From positions 186,001 through 250,000 of the IMG/VR virus record IMGVR_UViG_3300037882_001770: a stretch of 64,000 nt of DNA; one strand, 5' to 3'. Position numbers and translations under genes: made by a program. Below, one piece after another: positions 8,741 to 17,393 of this stretch (within the stretch, counting starts at the first letter, position 1; each line of letters opens with the position of its first letter). Below the pieces are notes generated by a model. It worked only from the letters and a program-made list of their open reading frames with translations. It searched no databases and was not told the DNA's origin. This DNA is from a virus.

Positions 8741-8934
8741 GCCTTAGGAGCCGATGGCTTGCGTGGTTTGCGGGCACTGGGTTTCTTAGCAACTGGCTTT
8801 TTTTTGGATTCAGAGGTGTTGGCTGTAGGGAACGGAAATTCAGCAACTTTGGACTCCGGTTTTTCTACCTTGTAGGGCGCAGGTACAGGTTCGGTTGGGG
8901 TAGCATTAAAAATCTTCTTCAAAAATGATAGCAT
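8737..8934 (-). CDS. Small Lys/Pro/Ala-rich basic protein
   Basis: 65 aa. The N-terminus is amphipathic (MLSFLKKIFN). The C-terminal half is a low-complexity basic tail (KKKPVAKKPSARKPRKPSAPKA type) resembling histone-H1-like tails. It could bind nucleic acid. RBS AAGGAG; a late-like octamer ACTAAATA lies about 20 bp upstream. Convergent overlap of 4 nt with the membrane protein gene. Confidence 0.55.
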   Translation of the reverse strand: MLSFLKKIFNATPTEPVPAPYKVEKPESKVAEFPFPTANTSESKKKPVAKKPSARKPRKPSAPKA

Positions 8935-8976
8935 GTTAAATCTCCTTATTGAGTATTTAGTTTGAGTCGATTGAGG

Positions 8977-9005
8977 TTGCTATTTGTGCAGATGCAGTAT
9001 ATAAT
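8977..9005 (+). promoter_or_regulatory. Sigma70-like promoter (with adjacent late-like octamer)
   Basis: TTGCTA, 17-bp spacer, TATAAT. A GGTAAATA octamer follows directly at 9006-9013. The pair lies upstream of the 42-aa gene at 9072. Confidence 0.45.
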
Positions 9006-9071
9006 GGTAAATACTATTAGTAGAAACCATGAGTTTTTACTATCTTAAAATTTACTCAAAAGGAAAATATC

Positions 9072-9200
9072 ATGAAAATCGTAAAATCAATTTTATCCGC
9101 AGTTTGGACATTCTTATGTGCTTGTGGGCAGGCTAGGTATGCCGCAGAACTGGCACGCAATGGTAAATGGGCCGAAGCACAGGCTGTCTACAAAAACTAA
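9072..9200 (+). CDS. Small protein with hydrophobic N-terminus (42 aa)
   Basis: Reads MKIVKSILSAVWTFLC, then a Cys-Ala-Cys and a helical tail ending in AEAQAVYKN. RBS AAAAGGAAAAT. The stop overlaps the start of the acetyltransferase gene (TAATG), which supports real translation. Short membrane or secreted peptide of unknown role. Confidence 0.5.
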   Translation: MKIVKSILSAVWTFLCACGQARYAAELARNGKWAEAQAVYKN

Positions 9201-9745
9201 TGATCTCCACAATGTTTCTTCCCCGGGGAGAATACAGCATGTACGGGGATTGGCTGTCACGCCAAGACCCCGAAACCCTAAAAACCTATTTTGGAGTCAC
9301 AACAACACCAGGATTTATTAAATCCTTGGTGGATCGCATTGCTTTTAATCCCGGCAAACACGAATTTTTAATTGCACTAAATGATTGTCGTTGGGTGGGC
9401 ACCCTGCATATGGCTCTGCACTTGAACACAACCATTGAGTTTGGATTGATTGTTGATCAGAGACATCGCGGACAAGGTATTGCAGATCGTCTCATGGATG
9501 AAGCAGTGACCTGGGCACAAAATCGTAGGTACAAACGATTGTATCTACACTGTTTGAGTTGGAATCAGCCGATCAAACACCTGTGCAAAAAATATGGTCT
9601 AGAAATACGTAACCGAGACGGGTCAGGTGAAGTTGATGTAGAATTACCACCGCCTAGCATGATTAGTGTAGGCAAAGAGTTTGCCACCATGAATCGCAAC
9701 ATTTTTACCAAACTATTAGAAACAAGCTGGGATACTGCTAAGTAA
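9200..9745 (+). CDS. GNAT-family N-acetyltransferase
   Basis: 181 aa from the overlapping ATG (MISTMFLPRGEYSMYG). The acetyl-CoA-binding motif A is visible as 'GLIVDQRHRGQGIADRLM', followed by the helical and strand elements of the GNAT fold. It transfers an acetyl group from acetyl-CoA to an unknown amine. Confidence 0.75.
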   Translation: MISTMFLPRGEYSMYGDWLSRQDPETLKTYFGVTTTPGFIKSLVDRIAFNPGKHEFLIALNDCRWVGTLHMALHLNTTIEFGLIVDQRHRGQGIADRLMDEAVTWAQNRRYKRLYLHCLSWNQPIKHLCKKYGLEIRNRDGSGEVDVELPPPSMISVGKEFATMNRNIFTKLLETSWDTAK

Positions 9746-9748
9746 AGT

Positions 9749-10453
9749 ATGACTGAATTAATCTATACCTTGGTAATGGTTCAAATTACCATAGCATGTG
9801 TTACTTTGTATTTGCATCGTGGTCAAGCGCATCGTGGTGTGACTTTTCATCCTGTGATAGAACATGCTATGCGTTTTTGGCTATGGCTAACCACAGGCAT
9901 GGTTACACGTCAGTGGGTAGCTATACACAGAAAACATCATCAACGTAGCGATCAAGCAGGCGATCCTCACAGCCCGCAGGTCCACGGGATTTGGCGTGTG
10001 CTGTTTGGTGGTGCATTTTTGTATCATGCAGCCAGCAAAGACACAGAAATGGTTGCCCGGCTAAGTCACGGAACCCCGGATGACTGGGTTGAGCGGAACG
10101 TATATGCAGCGCACAGCAGACTGGGTATAATGATCATGCTGTCCATAGATCTTGTGGCGTTTGGCTGGTGGGGGTTCTTGGTTTGGGGCATACAAATGAT
10201 CTGGGTACCTGTTTGGGCAGCCGGAGTCATTAACGGCCTGGCACACTGGTGGGGCTACCGCAACACCAAAACCGCAGATACCAGCACAAATTTGTGGCCC
10301 ATTGCAATTTGGATTGGCGGCGAAGAATTGCACAATAACCACCACGCAGATGGTGCCAACGCAAAATTCAGTCAACGTTGGTGGGAATTTGATATTGGGT
10401 GGTTTTACATAACCGTACTTAAAACTTTTAATTTGGCAAAATTGAGAGTATAA
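9749..10453 (+). CDS. Fatty-acid (acyl) desaturase, membrane di-iron family
   Basis: 234 aa, shorter than typical bacterial desaturases (about 270-400 aa). All three histidine boxes are present: H23RGQAH28, H60RKHH64 and H195NNHH199, with hydrophobic segments between. Family members (DesC/stearoyl-CoA type) insert a double bond in acyl chains using O2 and an electron donor. It lies directly after the acetyltransferase gene. Probably alters host membrane fluidity, but the substrate is unproven. Confidence 0.83.
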   Translation: MTELIYTLVMVQITIACVTLYLHRGQAHRGVTFHPVIEHAMRFWLWLTTGMVTRQWVAIHRKHHQRSDQAGDPHSPQVHGIWRVLFGGAFLYHAASKDTEMVARLSHGTPDDWVERNVYAAHSRLGIMIMLSIDLVAFGWWGFLVWGIQMIWVPVWAAGVINGLAHWWGYRNTKTADTSTNLWPIAIWIGGEELHNNHHADGANAKFSQRWWEFDIGWFYITVLKTFNLAKLRV

Positions 10454-10457
10454 AATG

Positions 10458-10486
10458 TTGCAATGCAAGGTAAATTCTGTTATACT
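10458..10486 (+). promoter_or_regulatory. Sigma70-like promoter for the phasin-like gene
   Basis: TTGCAA, 17-bp spacer, TATACT. A CATAAATA late-like octamer sits immediately downstream at 10489-10496, so both early and late transcription are possible. Confidence 0.5.
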
Positions 10487-10511
10487 ATCATAAATAAGTT
10501 AGAGAAAAGAA

Positions 10512-10535
10512 GTTAGTGCCGATAGTCGGGCTAAC
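10512..10535 (+). promoter_or_regulatory. 5'-UTR hairpin ahead of the phasin-like gene
   Basis: GTTAG...CTAAC with an inner CCGA-tag-TCGG stem gives a stable stem-loop in the ~75-nt leader. The loop is followed by a pyrimidine-rich stretch and a strong AAGGAG site. May protect the mRNA or control its translation. Confidence 0.45.
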
Positions 10536-10567
10536 GCAACCCCCTCGCTTAATTAAGGAGATTTACC

Positions 10568-10810
10568 ATGTTTGATTTTAAATCAGTAGTAGACCAAGTA
10601 GCAACAGCAACCAAACAACCGTTGACATACGTTGAGGACAAAGCCATCCGTGCAAATCTAGAAACTCTAGTGGAAGCACAAGCAGAATTTGCAAAGACTG
10701 TTTACGATACAACTTTAGAACTGTCTAAGCAAATTGTAGAAAGCGTAAAATCAACAGATTTTACTAAGTCTTTTGAAAAGGCTACTAAAGGTTTCAAAGT
10801 GGCTGCTTAA
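10568..10810 (+). CDS. Phasin-like protein (80 aa)
   Basis: Small helical protein. 'ANLETLVEAQAEFAKTVYDT' and the Lys/Glu heptad pattern fit the phasin family, which coats polyhydroxyalkanoate granules. Cellular phasins are usually longer (about 110-190 aa), so this is a short version. RBS AAGGAG. It has its own promoter, a leader hairpin and a strong terminator, so it is a single-gene unit, probably well expressed. It could instead be another amphipathic scaffold protein. Confidence 0.6.
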   Translation: MFDFKSVVDQVATATKQPLTYVEDKAIRANLETLVEAQAEFAKTVYDTTLELSKQIVESVKSTDFTKSFEKATKGFKVAA

Positions 10811-10840
10811 TAGCTCAGTTGCGTAAAAACAACACCCTAA

Positions 10841-10868
10841 ACCCCCAGTCCGATGGGGGTTTTCTTTT
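10841..10868 (+). terminator. Intrinsic terminator
   Basis: ACCCCC/GGGGGT stem with a short loop and a T-rich tail. It is preceded by the motif TAAAAACAACAC seen at two other terminators in this window. Confidence 0.8.
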
Positions 10869-10881
10869 GGCTACAATTTGA

Positions 10882-10910
10882 TTGACCATTAATTGACATT
10901 TTGCTATACT
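10882..10910 (+). promoter_or_regulatory. Sigma70-like promoter for the lipoprotein gene
   Basis: TTGACC, 17-bp spacer, TATACT. The predicted start is near 10917. Confidence 0.6.
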
Positions 10911-10940
10911 TGCTTTATGAAAACTAAAAGAGGTATCATT

Positions 10941-11612
10941 ATGAACAAGCGTATTTTGGTAGCCGCAATGGCAGTGGCCGGTTTGCATCTGGTAGGTTGT
11001 AGTTCAACCGGTACTAAATTGTCCAGTGGCGAATCTATTCAACCAGGGGCCAATGCTGGAGTGGCAATTGCAGATCAACGACTGGCGTCAAGTGAATTTA
11101 AGAGCCAGGGCGTCAAGGTCATTTATAATTTGTTTGGCAATGTAGAGGCCATTGAAGTTACTGGCTATGCCGCAGTATGGGGCAATAGCACAAATGCTGC
11201 ACGTGAAAGTTATCGTGTGGCCGAACTTGAAGCTAAAAAATCACTAAGTGATTTTATCAACAAAGAGTCTATTACCAGCACCACTAGTGTTCGAATGATC
11301 AGTAACAATCTCGAGCAGGCACAAGACAACAATACCAACAAGTTTGCAAGCAATAAGTCGCCAAGTTTAGAGGCAGTTGACACTGAGGCCAATAATAGCA
11401 CTCAAGAAAACACAGCAGTTCGAAACAATGCTGTTAAGATTGCTAGCCAGCTCAACACAATCATTACCACCCAAAATCGTGGTATTATTGGCGGACTTTA
11501 TCTCAAAGAAGGCACTGTAATTGATGGTGGACGTGCTGTCAAGGTTGTGATGCGTTGGGATAAAAAACACAACGATGCTCGCAAGCAGATTCGTAACTTG
11601 ATGGCACAATAA
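10941..11612 (+). CDS. Predicted outer-membrane/periplasmic lipoprotein (LPP20/FlgT-N-like)
   Basis: The start is set at MNKRILVAAMAVAGLHLVGC: it follows an AGAGG site and gives a clear lipoprotein signal with lipobox LVGC. The 224-aa product has a conserved 'VIYN..G.VEAIEVTGYAAV' strand and 'ARESYRVAELEAKKSLSDFI' helix, which resemble the LPP20/FlgT N-terminal fold. Another ATG at 10917 sits at the promoter start and would add a charged leader. It is followed 2 nt later by a second exported protein, so they probably act as a pair in the host envelope. Confidence 0.7.
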   Translation: MNKRILVAAMAVAGLHLVGCSSTGTKLSSGESIQPGANAGVAIADQRLASSEFKSQGVKVIYNLFGNVEAIEVTGYAAVWGNSTNAARESYRVAELEAKKSLSDFINKESITSTTSVRMISNNLEQAQDNNTNKFASNKSPSLEAVDTEANNSTQENTAVRNNAVKIASQLNTIITTQNRGIIGGLYLKEGTVIDGGRAVKVVMRWDKKHNDARKQIRNLMAQ

Positions 11613-11614
11613 TT

Positions 11615-12703
11615 GTGCGCCGGCTGGTAGTAATTGGCGCATGCCTGTTAGGGCTGACAGCACCCTTGGCTCAAGCACAGATCACTCCTGTGCTTGCAGC
11701 ATCTTTTGCTCCTAGTCCACTGGGCCTAGCATTGACTGTGGGCAAATGGATCTACGATGCCGCAACCAAGCAACAGGTCTACTATGTCGAAGTGGCAGGC
11801 GAGGGCAATGATCCCGCCCAAGCTAGAGATAATGGATTTCGACTAGCAACCGAAATGGCGTTGGGTAGCTTAATCAGTAGTGAAACCGAAGTACAGGCCG
11901 GCCGGATTCAGCGAGATGAAATTATCAGCTATTCTTCAGGTTTTGTAGAAAGATTTGAAATAATTGAAACTCGCCCAGGCAAACAAGGAACCACTGTGGT
12001 TATGAAGGTCTGGATCAAACGCAGTGCATTGGCTGATCGATTATTGAATCGCAGCAAACAAGCAGGCGAAGTGGATGGTGCTAGAGCCAGTGTACAATTG
12101 CAGACTCTAAACAAAGAACGGGCCACCGGTGATCGCTTGTTGCAAACTGTACTAAACGATTTTCCAAAACGAGCCTTTGATATCGCGCTGAACCCAGCCG
12201 ATATTGTCCGCAACGATCGAAGTGCAGGCATTGAAATTTCTTTTGCTATAGCATGGAATCAAGACTATTTGAAAAGTCTATGGACGGCAGTCGAAGCAAC
12301 TGCACAAAAAAATTCAAACCAAGTTGCAATCATTGGTGTAAATTCAGGGGGATTATTTAGAGGCTACGGCGGGCAAGCACATTACGATGATACTAGAAAA
12401 TACGAATTACTGGTAAATCAGATGGTTATGTCGGGACCATCTGTACTAGTAACTATACGCAACGCCCACAGACTCGTTTTGTACTCGGCTTGTTTTAACT
12501 ACCAAGAGCTGGATCATCAGCCCAGTTATGTGGTTACAAATCGACGTTTTGTGGAATTAAGCCCATACCGCCCTACAGCATTTGTAGACGGCTCCTACAA
12601 AATGCGCAGTAAAATACAAATTCCAGTTAATTTGATCACGCTAGAGCAGGCCGGAATTGTAGAAATGGATGTAGTGGTTCGAAAACAGTGCCCAAATCAG
12701 TAG
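11615..12703 (+). CDS. Exported protein, FlgT-N/LPP20-like (362 aa)
   Basis: GTG start. A signal peptide (RRLVVIGACLLGLTAPLAQA) ends at an AQA cleavage site. The next part, 'YYVEVAGEGNDPAQARDNGFRLATEMALGSLI', matches the 'a.G.g.....A...A...A' pattern of FlgT/LPP20-type envelope domains. Two nucleotides separate it from the lipoprotein gene. Perhaps an envelope change during infection. Exact role unknown. Confidence 0.6.
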   Translation: MRRLVVIGACLLGLTAPLAQAQITPVLAASFAPSPLGLALTVGKWIYDAATKQQVYYVEVAGEGNDPAQARDNGFRLATEMALGSLISSETEVQAGRIQRDEIISYSSGFVERFEIIETRPGKQGTTVVMKVWIKRSALADRLLNRSKQAGEVDGARASVQLQTLNKERATGDRLLQTVLNDFPKRAFDIALNPADIVRNDRSAGIEISFAIAWNQDYLKSLWTAVEATAQKNSNQVAIIGVNSGGLFRGYGGQAHYDDTRKYELLVNQMVMSGPSVLVTIRNAHRLVLYSACFNYQELDHQPSYVVTNRRFVELSPYRPTAFVDGSYKMRSKIQIPVNLITLEQAGIVEMDVVVRKQCPNQ

Positions 12704-12795
12704 TAATTTTGTAACAAGATTGGAAATATTTGCCATAAGTAATATGAGCAGTTCCAGGGTAGTTATAATATACGCAGTTAATTACAGTTGAGATC

Positions 12796-13371
12796 ATGGC
12801 CTTACCAACCGATATAGATTCTGAGAAAGATCCGTCTCGCTTGCTTCAAGAAGCAGGCATGTACGTGTTTATGAGCGATGTTTCAGACGAAAGCATCAAG
12901 CCCATCATTGAATGGATTTTGGTGGAAAATCATGTGGTCAAGAAAAAGAAAAAAGAACTGTTGTTAATGATCTGCAGTGAAGGCGGTTCGGTAGAAGATG
13001 CCTTTGCCTTGATTGATGTAATGAAGTCTAGCAGTATTCCAATCAAGACAGTAGGACTCGGGTGTGTGGCCAGTTCAGGCCTGCTGATATTCTTGGCCGG
13101 TATGAAAGGTCGTAGAATGTTGACTCCTAACACTAGTATCCTGAGTCATCAATACTCAAACTATCACGAAGGCAAGCATCACGAGTTATTTGCCATTGCT
13201 AAAGAACACAGCCTGATTCAAGAACGCATGTTGCGTCATTATCAAGCAACCACCGGACTAAGTGAAGAAATTATTTTGAGCAAGTTGCTACCACCAACTG
13301 ATGTTTATCTATCATCTGACGAAGCACTGGCCTTGGGCCTGTGCGATTACGTTACAGACTTAAAAAAATAA
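12796..13371 (+). CDS. ClpP-family serine protease, divergent copy (ClpP-1)
   Basis: 191 aa. The ClpP fold is visible: 'LLLMICSEGGSVEDAFALIDVM', the nucleophile region GCVASSGLLI (S93), catalytic H118 (ILSHQY) and D169 (PPTDVYLSSDEAL). It differs from housekeeping ClpP in having a Lys-rich loop (VVKKKKKELL). It lacks an obvious Clp ATPase partner in this window. A second, more canonical ClpP starts at 15001. Possible roles are hijacking host Clp or phage-protein processing. A TATAAT lies upstream at 12764-12769, without a clear -35. Confidence 0.85.
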   Translation: MALPTDIDSEKDPSRLLQEAGMYVFMSDVSDESIKPIIEWILVENHVVKKKKKELLLMICSEGGSVEDAFALIDVMKSSSIPIKTVGLGCVASSGLLIFLAGMKGRRMLTPNTSILSHQYSNYHEGKHHELFAIAKEHSLIQERMLRHYQATTGLSEEIILSKLLPPTDVYLSSDEALALGLCDYVTDLKK

Positions 13372-14949
13372 TCAACGCTGTTTAGGCCTACCGTAGGCTT
13401 TTTCGTTGTATTTAGGCTCTTTTTTGTTTTTGTCAATTCCGCCGGTTCTGGCAGTGAGCCCTGAATCAGCTGGCATATAATCAACTAATTCGCCAGCTTG
13501 ACTTGCACCAGGTGCATCAGTAGTAGAACTTTGTTCAACGTTGGGTATTACCTTAGGTTCTTTGTTAATGTTGAACACTAACTTACCACTTGAACTTGAT
13601 GTTGAACTATAACTTTTTTGTGCTTCCAGCGTAACTTCCGTAAACAACTTACTTGGCCAAACAGTGGTAAAACCTTGGATAATAAACTCTCCTTTACTTT
13701 TTTTAGCTTCGGTATACATCTGAACAAATGCAGAGTTATTTAAAATATCAGCGGCAGCTTCTGAAAAGTTAGTTTTCATATTAATTTCATTGCATACTTT
13801 ATAAGCAATACTTGATACTAAATGATTGAGTGGGATAACTTTATTTTCATCATCGGCTACACGGTCTTTGTAAATTTGTTTTAAGTTTTTAGTCAAGTTG
13901 GTATTGTCAATATTAAAATTTTTGTCGCCGTCGTATGATTTTAAGGTCATGACTTGTTCTGATTCAGCTGGAGTTATTAGCTTAAGATCTACAGCCAACT
14001 CTAATGGAGCTGAATCGTGAGTTCCTTTGTCGATCACCTCAAGAATTCTAATAGGTTCTGGATACAGTTCACGGAACTGTGTTATGCCAGCCGCTTCTAG
14101 CTCACGCACACTCTTAATAAGATTGGTACTGGATGCCATGGCACCCTTGGCACCTTTACTTGATAGTTTGATTTGTTTACCTTGAGGATTAATCAATAAA
14201 CTATCGTAAAGTTCGCCACTGGTTTTTTCATTGAAACTTATGATACAATCACTATAGGTTCCGCCCATGAATACTTCTGCGGCTTTGCTGGCATTACCTT
14301 TTACTGGTTGACCATTGATCAATATGATAGGCTGTAACATTTCGCAAAAGTAGTCACGAAACCCAGCAAAATCCATGTTGCCCGATGGAACGCTTACTGG
14401 GAAACTAGCGGCACTGGTTATGATCACAGCGGCATTGTACTCATCTGAGTTTGCACCAAATTTAGTTTGAATTTGTGCAAGAATACTTTCAGGCGTTTGA
14501 CTTTTGAATTCTTTTAAAACCTGACTGGGTTTGTAGCCAACCTTTTCTTTTGATCCACGGGCATCGGCTTGACTGAATCCACCCGGAATATCGTCAGTTT
14601 GAAAAAATTTATTTGAATCGTGAACAGGTTTAATATTTTGTGCAAATTTGGCCAAATATCGTGTACCTACAGCAGTGTCAAACGTAGCAATACCAAATGC
14701 CCGATTGCTGTTACTAGGTTGATTGATCTGCTCAATCGGATGACCTAGTTTTTTTTGTACTTGATCAAATGCTGCTTGGGTTTCTTCTTTGCTAGCATAT
14801 TGCCCAACTTGGGGATAAAATGTTAAACTTTGGAAGACAATTTGATCGTCGGGGTTATCACCACGCTTATAAACAGCACCTGGCACACGACCGCTGAGTC
14901 CACGGCTTTCGTTTAGTATAGTATCGAGTAGATTTAGAATGTCACGCAT
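13372..14949 (-). CDS. Hypothetical phage protein (525 aa) between two clpP genes
   Basis: Long open frame, opposite strand to both protease genes, adjoining the first at 13371/13372. The N-terminus is MRDILNLLDTILNESRGLSG. The middle has mixed alpha/beta segments, 'KLSSKGAKGAMASS' (Gly/Ser/Lys-rich) and 'KSKGEFIIQGF'. The C-terminus is polar and disordered (SSTSSSSG, KNKKEPKYNEKAYGRPKQR). No family recognised. It could be an internal structural protein or a nuclease-like protein. Confidence 0.6.
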   Translation of the reverse strand: MRDILNLLDTILNESRGLSGRVPGAVYKRGDNPDDQIVFQSLTFYPQVGQYASKEETQAAFDQVQKKLGHPIEQINQPSNSNRAFGIATFDTAVGTRYLAKFAQNIKPVHDSNKFFQTDDIPGGFSQADARGSKEKVGYKPSQVLKEFKSQTPESILAQIQTKFGANSDEYNAAVIITSAASFPVSVPSGNMDFAGFRDYFCEMLQPIILINGQPVKGNASKAAEVFMGGTYSDCIISFNEKTSGELYDSLLINPQGKQIKLSSKGAKGAMASSTNLIKSVRELEAAGITQFRELYPEPIRILEVIDKGTHDSAPLELAVDLKLITPAESEQVMTLKSYDGDKNFNIDNTNLTKNLKQIYKDRVADDENKVIPLNHLVSSIAYKVCNEINMKTNFSEAAADILNNSAFVQMYTEAKKSKGEFIIQGFTTVWPSKLFTEVTLEAQKSYSSTSSSSGKLVFNINKEPKVIPNVEQSSTTDAPGASQAGELVDYMPADSGLTARTGGIDKNKKEPKYNEKAYGRPKQR

Positions 14950-14978
14950 TTGCTTTTTCTTTAAGTTAATGTTATACT
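14950..14978 (+). promoter_or_regulatory. Sigma70-like promoter for clpP-2
   Basis: TTGCTT, 17-bp spacer, TATACT, followed by AGGAG 5 nt before the ATG at 15001. Confidence 0.5.
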
Positions 14979-15000
14979 TATCTAATAAACAGGAGAACCC

Positions 15001-15597
15001 ATGCCAAATTTAGTACCCATTGTAGTAGAACAAACCAGCAAAGGCGAACGCAGTTACGATATATATAGTAGACTGCTGCGTGATCGTATTGTAATGCTAG
15101 ATACAGACGTAAACGAGCATACTGCCAGTTTGATAGTGGCTCAGTTGCTGTTTTTAGAAGCAGAAGATCCAGAGCGCGATATTATTTTTTACATCAACAG
15201 CCCAGGTGGCGTAGTCACGGCAGGTATGGCAATTTACGACACTATGAACTTTATTCGCCCGGATGTAAGCACAGTGGTCATGGGCCAGGCATGTAGCATG
15301 GGAAGTTGTTTAGCTCAGGCTGGCGCCGCAGGTAAACGATTTATTTTGCCAAATGCACGTCATATGATTCACCAACCTTCGGGCGGTGCCAGAGGACAAG
15401 CAACAGATATTCAGATTCAAGCACAAGAAATACTCAAAATGAAAAAATACTTAACAGAGATCTATGTCAAGCACAACACTGCTGGCAAAACCTTTGAGCA
15501 GTTGACCGCAGACATGGAACGCGACAACTTTATGAGTGCTGAAGAAGCAGTGGCCTATGGCTTGGCTGATCAGATTATAACTCGACGCGATGCCTAA
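15001..15597 (+). CDS. clpP: ATP-dependent Clp protease proteolytic subunit (ClpP-2)
   Basis: 198 aa, the usual length. N-terminus '[20 protein letters not shown]' and all hallmarks: 'YINSPGG', nucleophile S99 in GQACSMGS, H124 in [12 protein letters not shown], and D175 in [11 protein letters not shown]. It forms a tetradecameric chamber fed by host ClpX or ClpA. It overlaps the radical-SAM gene by 8 nt. Confidence 0.95.
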   Translation: MPNLVPIVVEQTSKGERSYDIYSRLLRDRIVMLDTDVNEHTASLIVAQLLFLEAEDPERDIIFYINSPGGVVTAGMAIYDTMNFIRPDVSTVVMGQACSMGSCLAQAGAAGKRFILPNARHMIHQPSGGARGQATDIQIQAQEILKMKKYLTEIYVKHNTAGKTFEQLTADMERDNFMSAEEAVAYGLADQIITRRDA

Positions 15598-16897
15598 TCA
15601 GCAGGTATTTTGCAACACCCCGTGGTATGAATTACATATCTATTGGGACGGTGGCTTTGGTATTTGTTGTCAAGAAAGCCACCGATTGTATAAAGATTCC
15701 ACACAGTACAACATTGCCAACATGAGCATTATGGAATGGTTTAATAGCCAACCTGTGCGAAAATTCAGAACAGACATACTGGGTGACAGTAAAATATCTG
15801 AGTGCCAGCGTTGTTATATTGAAGAACGACACGGCGGCAACAGTCGTAGATTAAAAAGTAATTTAAAAAGCGTTATCTTTACACGTCAGGCCTTTGATGA
15901 AAGTTTTAAACAAAGTCCAGGATATCCGATATTTTCAACCAACGACCAAACTCAAGGCTACACCACGACCCATCCGATTGATCTGCATGTTGACCTAGGA
16001 AACTACTGTAACTTGGCCTGTAAAATGTGCCATGCACAGGCCAGTAGCACAATTGCAAGCCAAGAAGTAAAATGGGGCATTGCCGAAAGCAAACAGTATC
16101 TTGGTACCGACTGGACCAGAAATCCGCAGGTATGGCAATCGTTTAAACAGCAGTTGTTGGAAATACCAAATTTAAAGAATATACACTTCATGGGCGGCGA
16201 AACTCTACTGACCAATCAATTTGAAGATCTAGTGGACTGGTTGACCGAACATCGACGATTTGAAGTGTGTTTTAGTTTTGTGACCAATGGTACAGTGTTT
16301 AAACCAACACTAATCGACAAACTTAAAAAGTTTCAGCGAGTGGGCATAGAAATCAGTATAGAATCTGTAGATGAACACAATGCTTATCAACGTCAGGGCA
16401 CCGATACTGCTCTGGTACTAGCCAACATCAAACAATATCAAACACACTGCAACAACACCAGCATCACCGTGGCATTACGTCCAGCACCTAGCGCATTGAC
16501 CATTGGCTACTATGTGGGATTATTGCAGTTTGCACTAGACAATCAGTTGGTGGTCAAAAGCAATCTGTGTTACGAGCCAAGATTCTTAAATGCAGAAATA
16601 TTACCTGACAAAACAAAATTGCTTTACCAGTCATATTATCAAGAATTTTTAACACAATTTGCCGATGTACAGGCCAATATCGATTACAATGCCAGCGACT
16701 TGAATAACTATCGATTAATCATCAAAGAACATGCAGAAATGTGCCTGGCCATATTGCAAACCCCGGAGCCCAACGATTATCAACATCAAATTGAATGTCT
16801 GGTCAATCACTGTAGAAAATGGGATGATATTTACGGATACGATGCACGAGTATTATATCCTGAATTAACTGAAATATTGGATCTTTATGGCTATTGA
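15590..16897 (+). CDS. Radical SAM protein with SPASM/twitch-like N-terminal Cys motif (I)
   Basis: 435 aa. The [4Fe-4S]-SAM motif is C140-x3-C144-x2-C147 ([12 protein letters not shown]), followed by MGGET. The N-terminus carries '[21 protein letters not shown]' (C8, C26, C27) and C72-x2-C75, a pattern like the auxiliary-cluster region of SPASM/twitch enzymes, also present in the 49471 gene. It cleaves SAM to a radical for an unknown modification, perhaps of a peptide or fibre. It overlaps clpP by 8 nt and the next gene by 11 nt. Confidence 0.85.
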   Translation: MPNQQVFCNTPWYELHIYWDGGFGICCQESHRLYKDSTQYNIANMSIMEWFNSQPVRKFRTDILGDSKISECQRCYIEERHGGNSRRLKSNLKSVIFTRQAFDESFKQSPGYPIFSTNDQTQGYTTTHPIDLHVDLGNYCNLACKMCHAQASSTIASQEVKWGIAESKQYLGTDWTRNPQVWQSFKQQLLEIPNLKNIHFMGGETLLTNQFEDLVDWLTEHRRFEVCFSFVTNGTVFKPTLIDKLKKFQRVGIEISIESVDEHNAYQRQGTDTALVLANIKQYQTHCNNTSITVALRPAPSALTIGYYVGLLQFALDNQLVVKSNLCYEPRFLNAEILPDKTKLLYQSYYQEFLTQFADVQANIDYNASDLNNYRLIIKEHAEMCLAILQTPEPNDYQHQIECLVNHCRKWDDIYGYDARVLYPELTEILDLYGY

Positions 16898-17339
16898 TTA
16901 TTCTGTAGTAATAGATATTCATTTACGATCAATATGGCATGATAATCCGCCCGAGATTAATATTGGTATTAATGATGACATCAATAGAATAATATTAACT
17001 GACAATCGAGTATTCCATTATGATTTTACTGCTTCTGAAACTTCAGTATTAACTGTGGAATTATTAAACAAAACCGACACCGATACTGTCGATGGATTAG
17101 ATAAGGCAGTTGTAATAGAATCGGTTGATTTTTTTGGAATATCCGATCCAAAATTTTCCTGGGCCGGAATATACAAGCCCGATTACCCCGAACCCTGGGC
17201 AAGTCAACAAACAGACTTAAAACCGTTGTTAAAAAGCCACACTTATTTGGGCTGGAATGGTAAGTGGACACTGACATTTGATGTGCCTGTGTTTACATGG
17301 GTACACAGGGTGCAAAATCTGGGTTGGATTTACGGTTGA
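16887..17339 (+). CDS. Hypothetical beta-sandwich protein (150 aa)
   Basis: Beta-rich sequence with many aromatic and acidic residues (HLRSIWHDNPPEINIGIND; 'VIESVDFFGISDPKF'; 'HTYLGWNGKWTLTFDVPV'). It looks like a carbohydrate-binding or structural domain. Translation is coupled to the radical-SAM gene by an 11-nt overlap, so it may be the substrate or partner. No family assigned. Confidence 0.55.
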   Translation: MAIDYSVVIDIHLRSIWHDNPPEINIGINDDINRIILTDNRVFHYDFTASETSVLTVELLNKTDTDTVDGLDKAVVIESVDFFGISDPKFSWAGIYKPDYPEPWASQQTDLKPLLKSHTYLGWNGKWTLTFDVPVFTWVHRVQNLGWIYG

Positions 17340-17364
17340 CCAGAAATGTCCGATTTGTTATACT
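17336..17364 (+). promoter_or_regulatory. Sigma70-like promoter, cassette type
   Basis: GGTTGACC, 17-bp spacer, TATACT, then 'TCTATAGT' and AAAAAGGAGCCGAAATG. One of a set of near-identical promoter cassettes (others at 18449, 43522, 43859 and 44121). Confidence 0.75.
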
Positions 17365-17393
17365 AGTTCTATAGTAAACAAAAAGGAGCCGAA

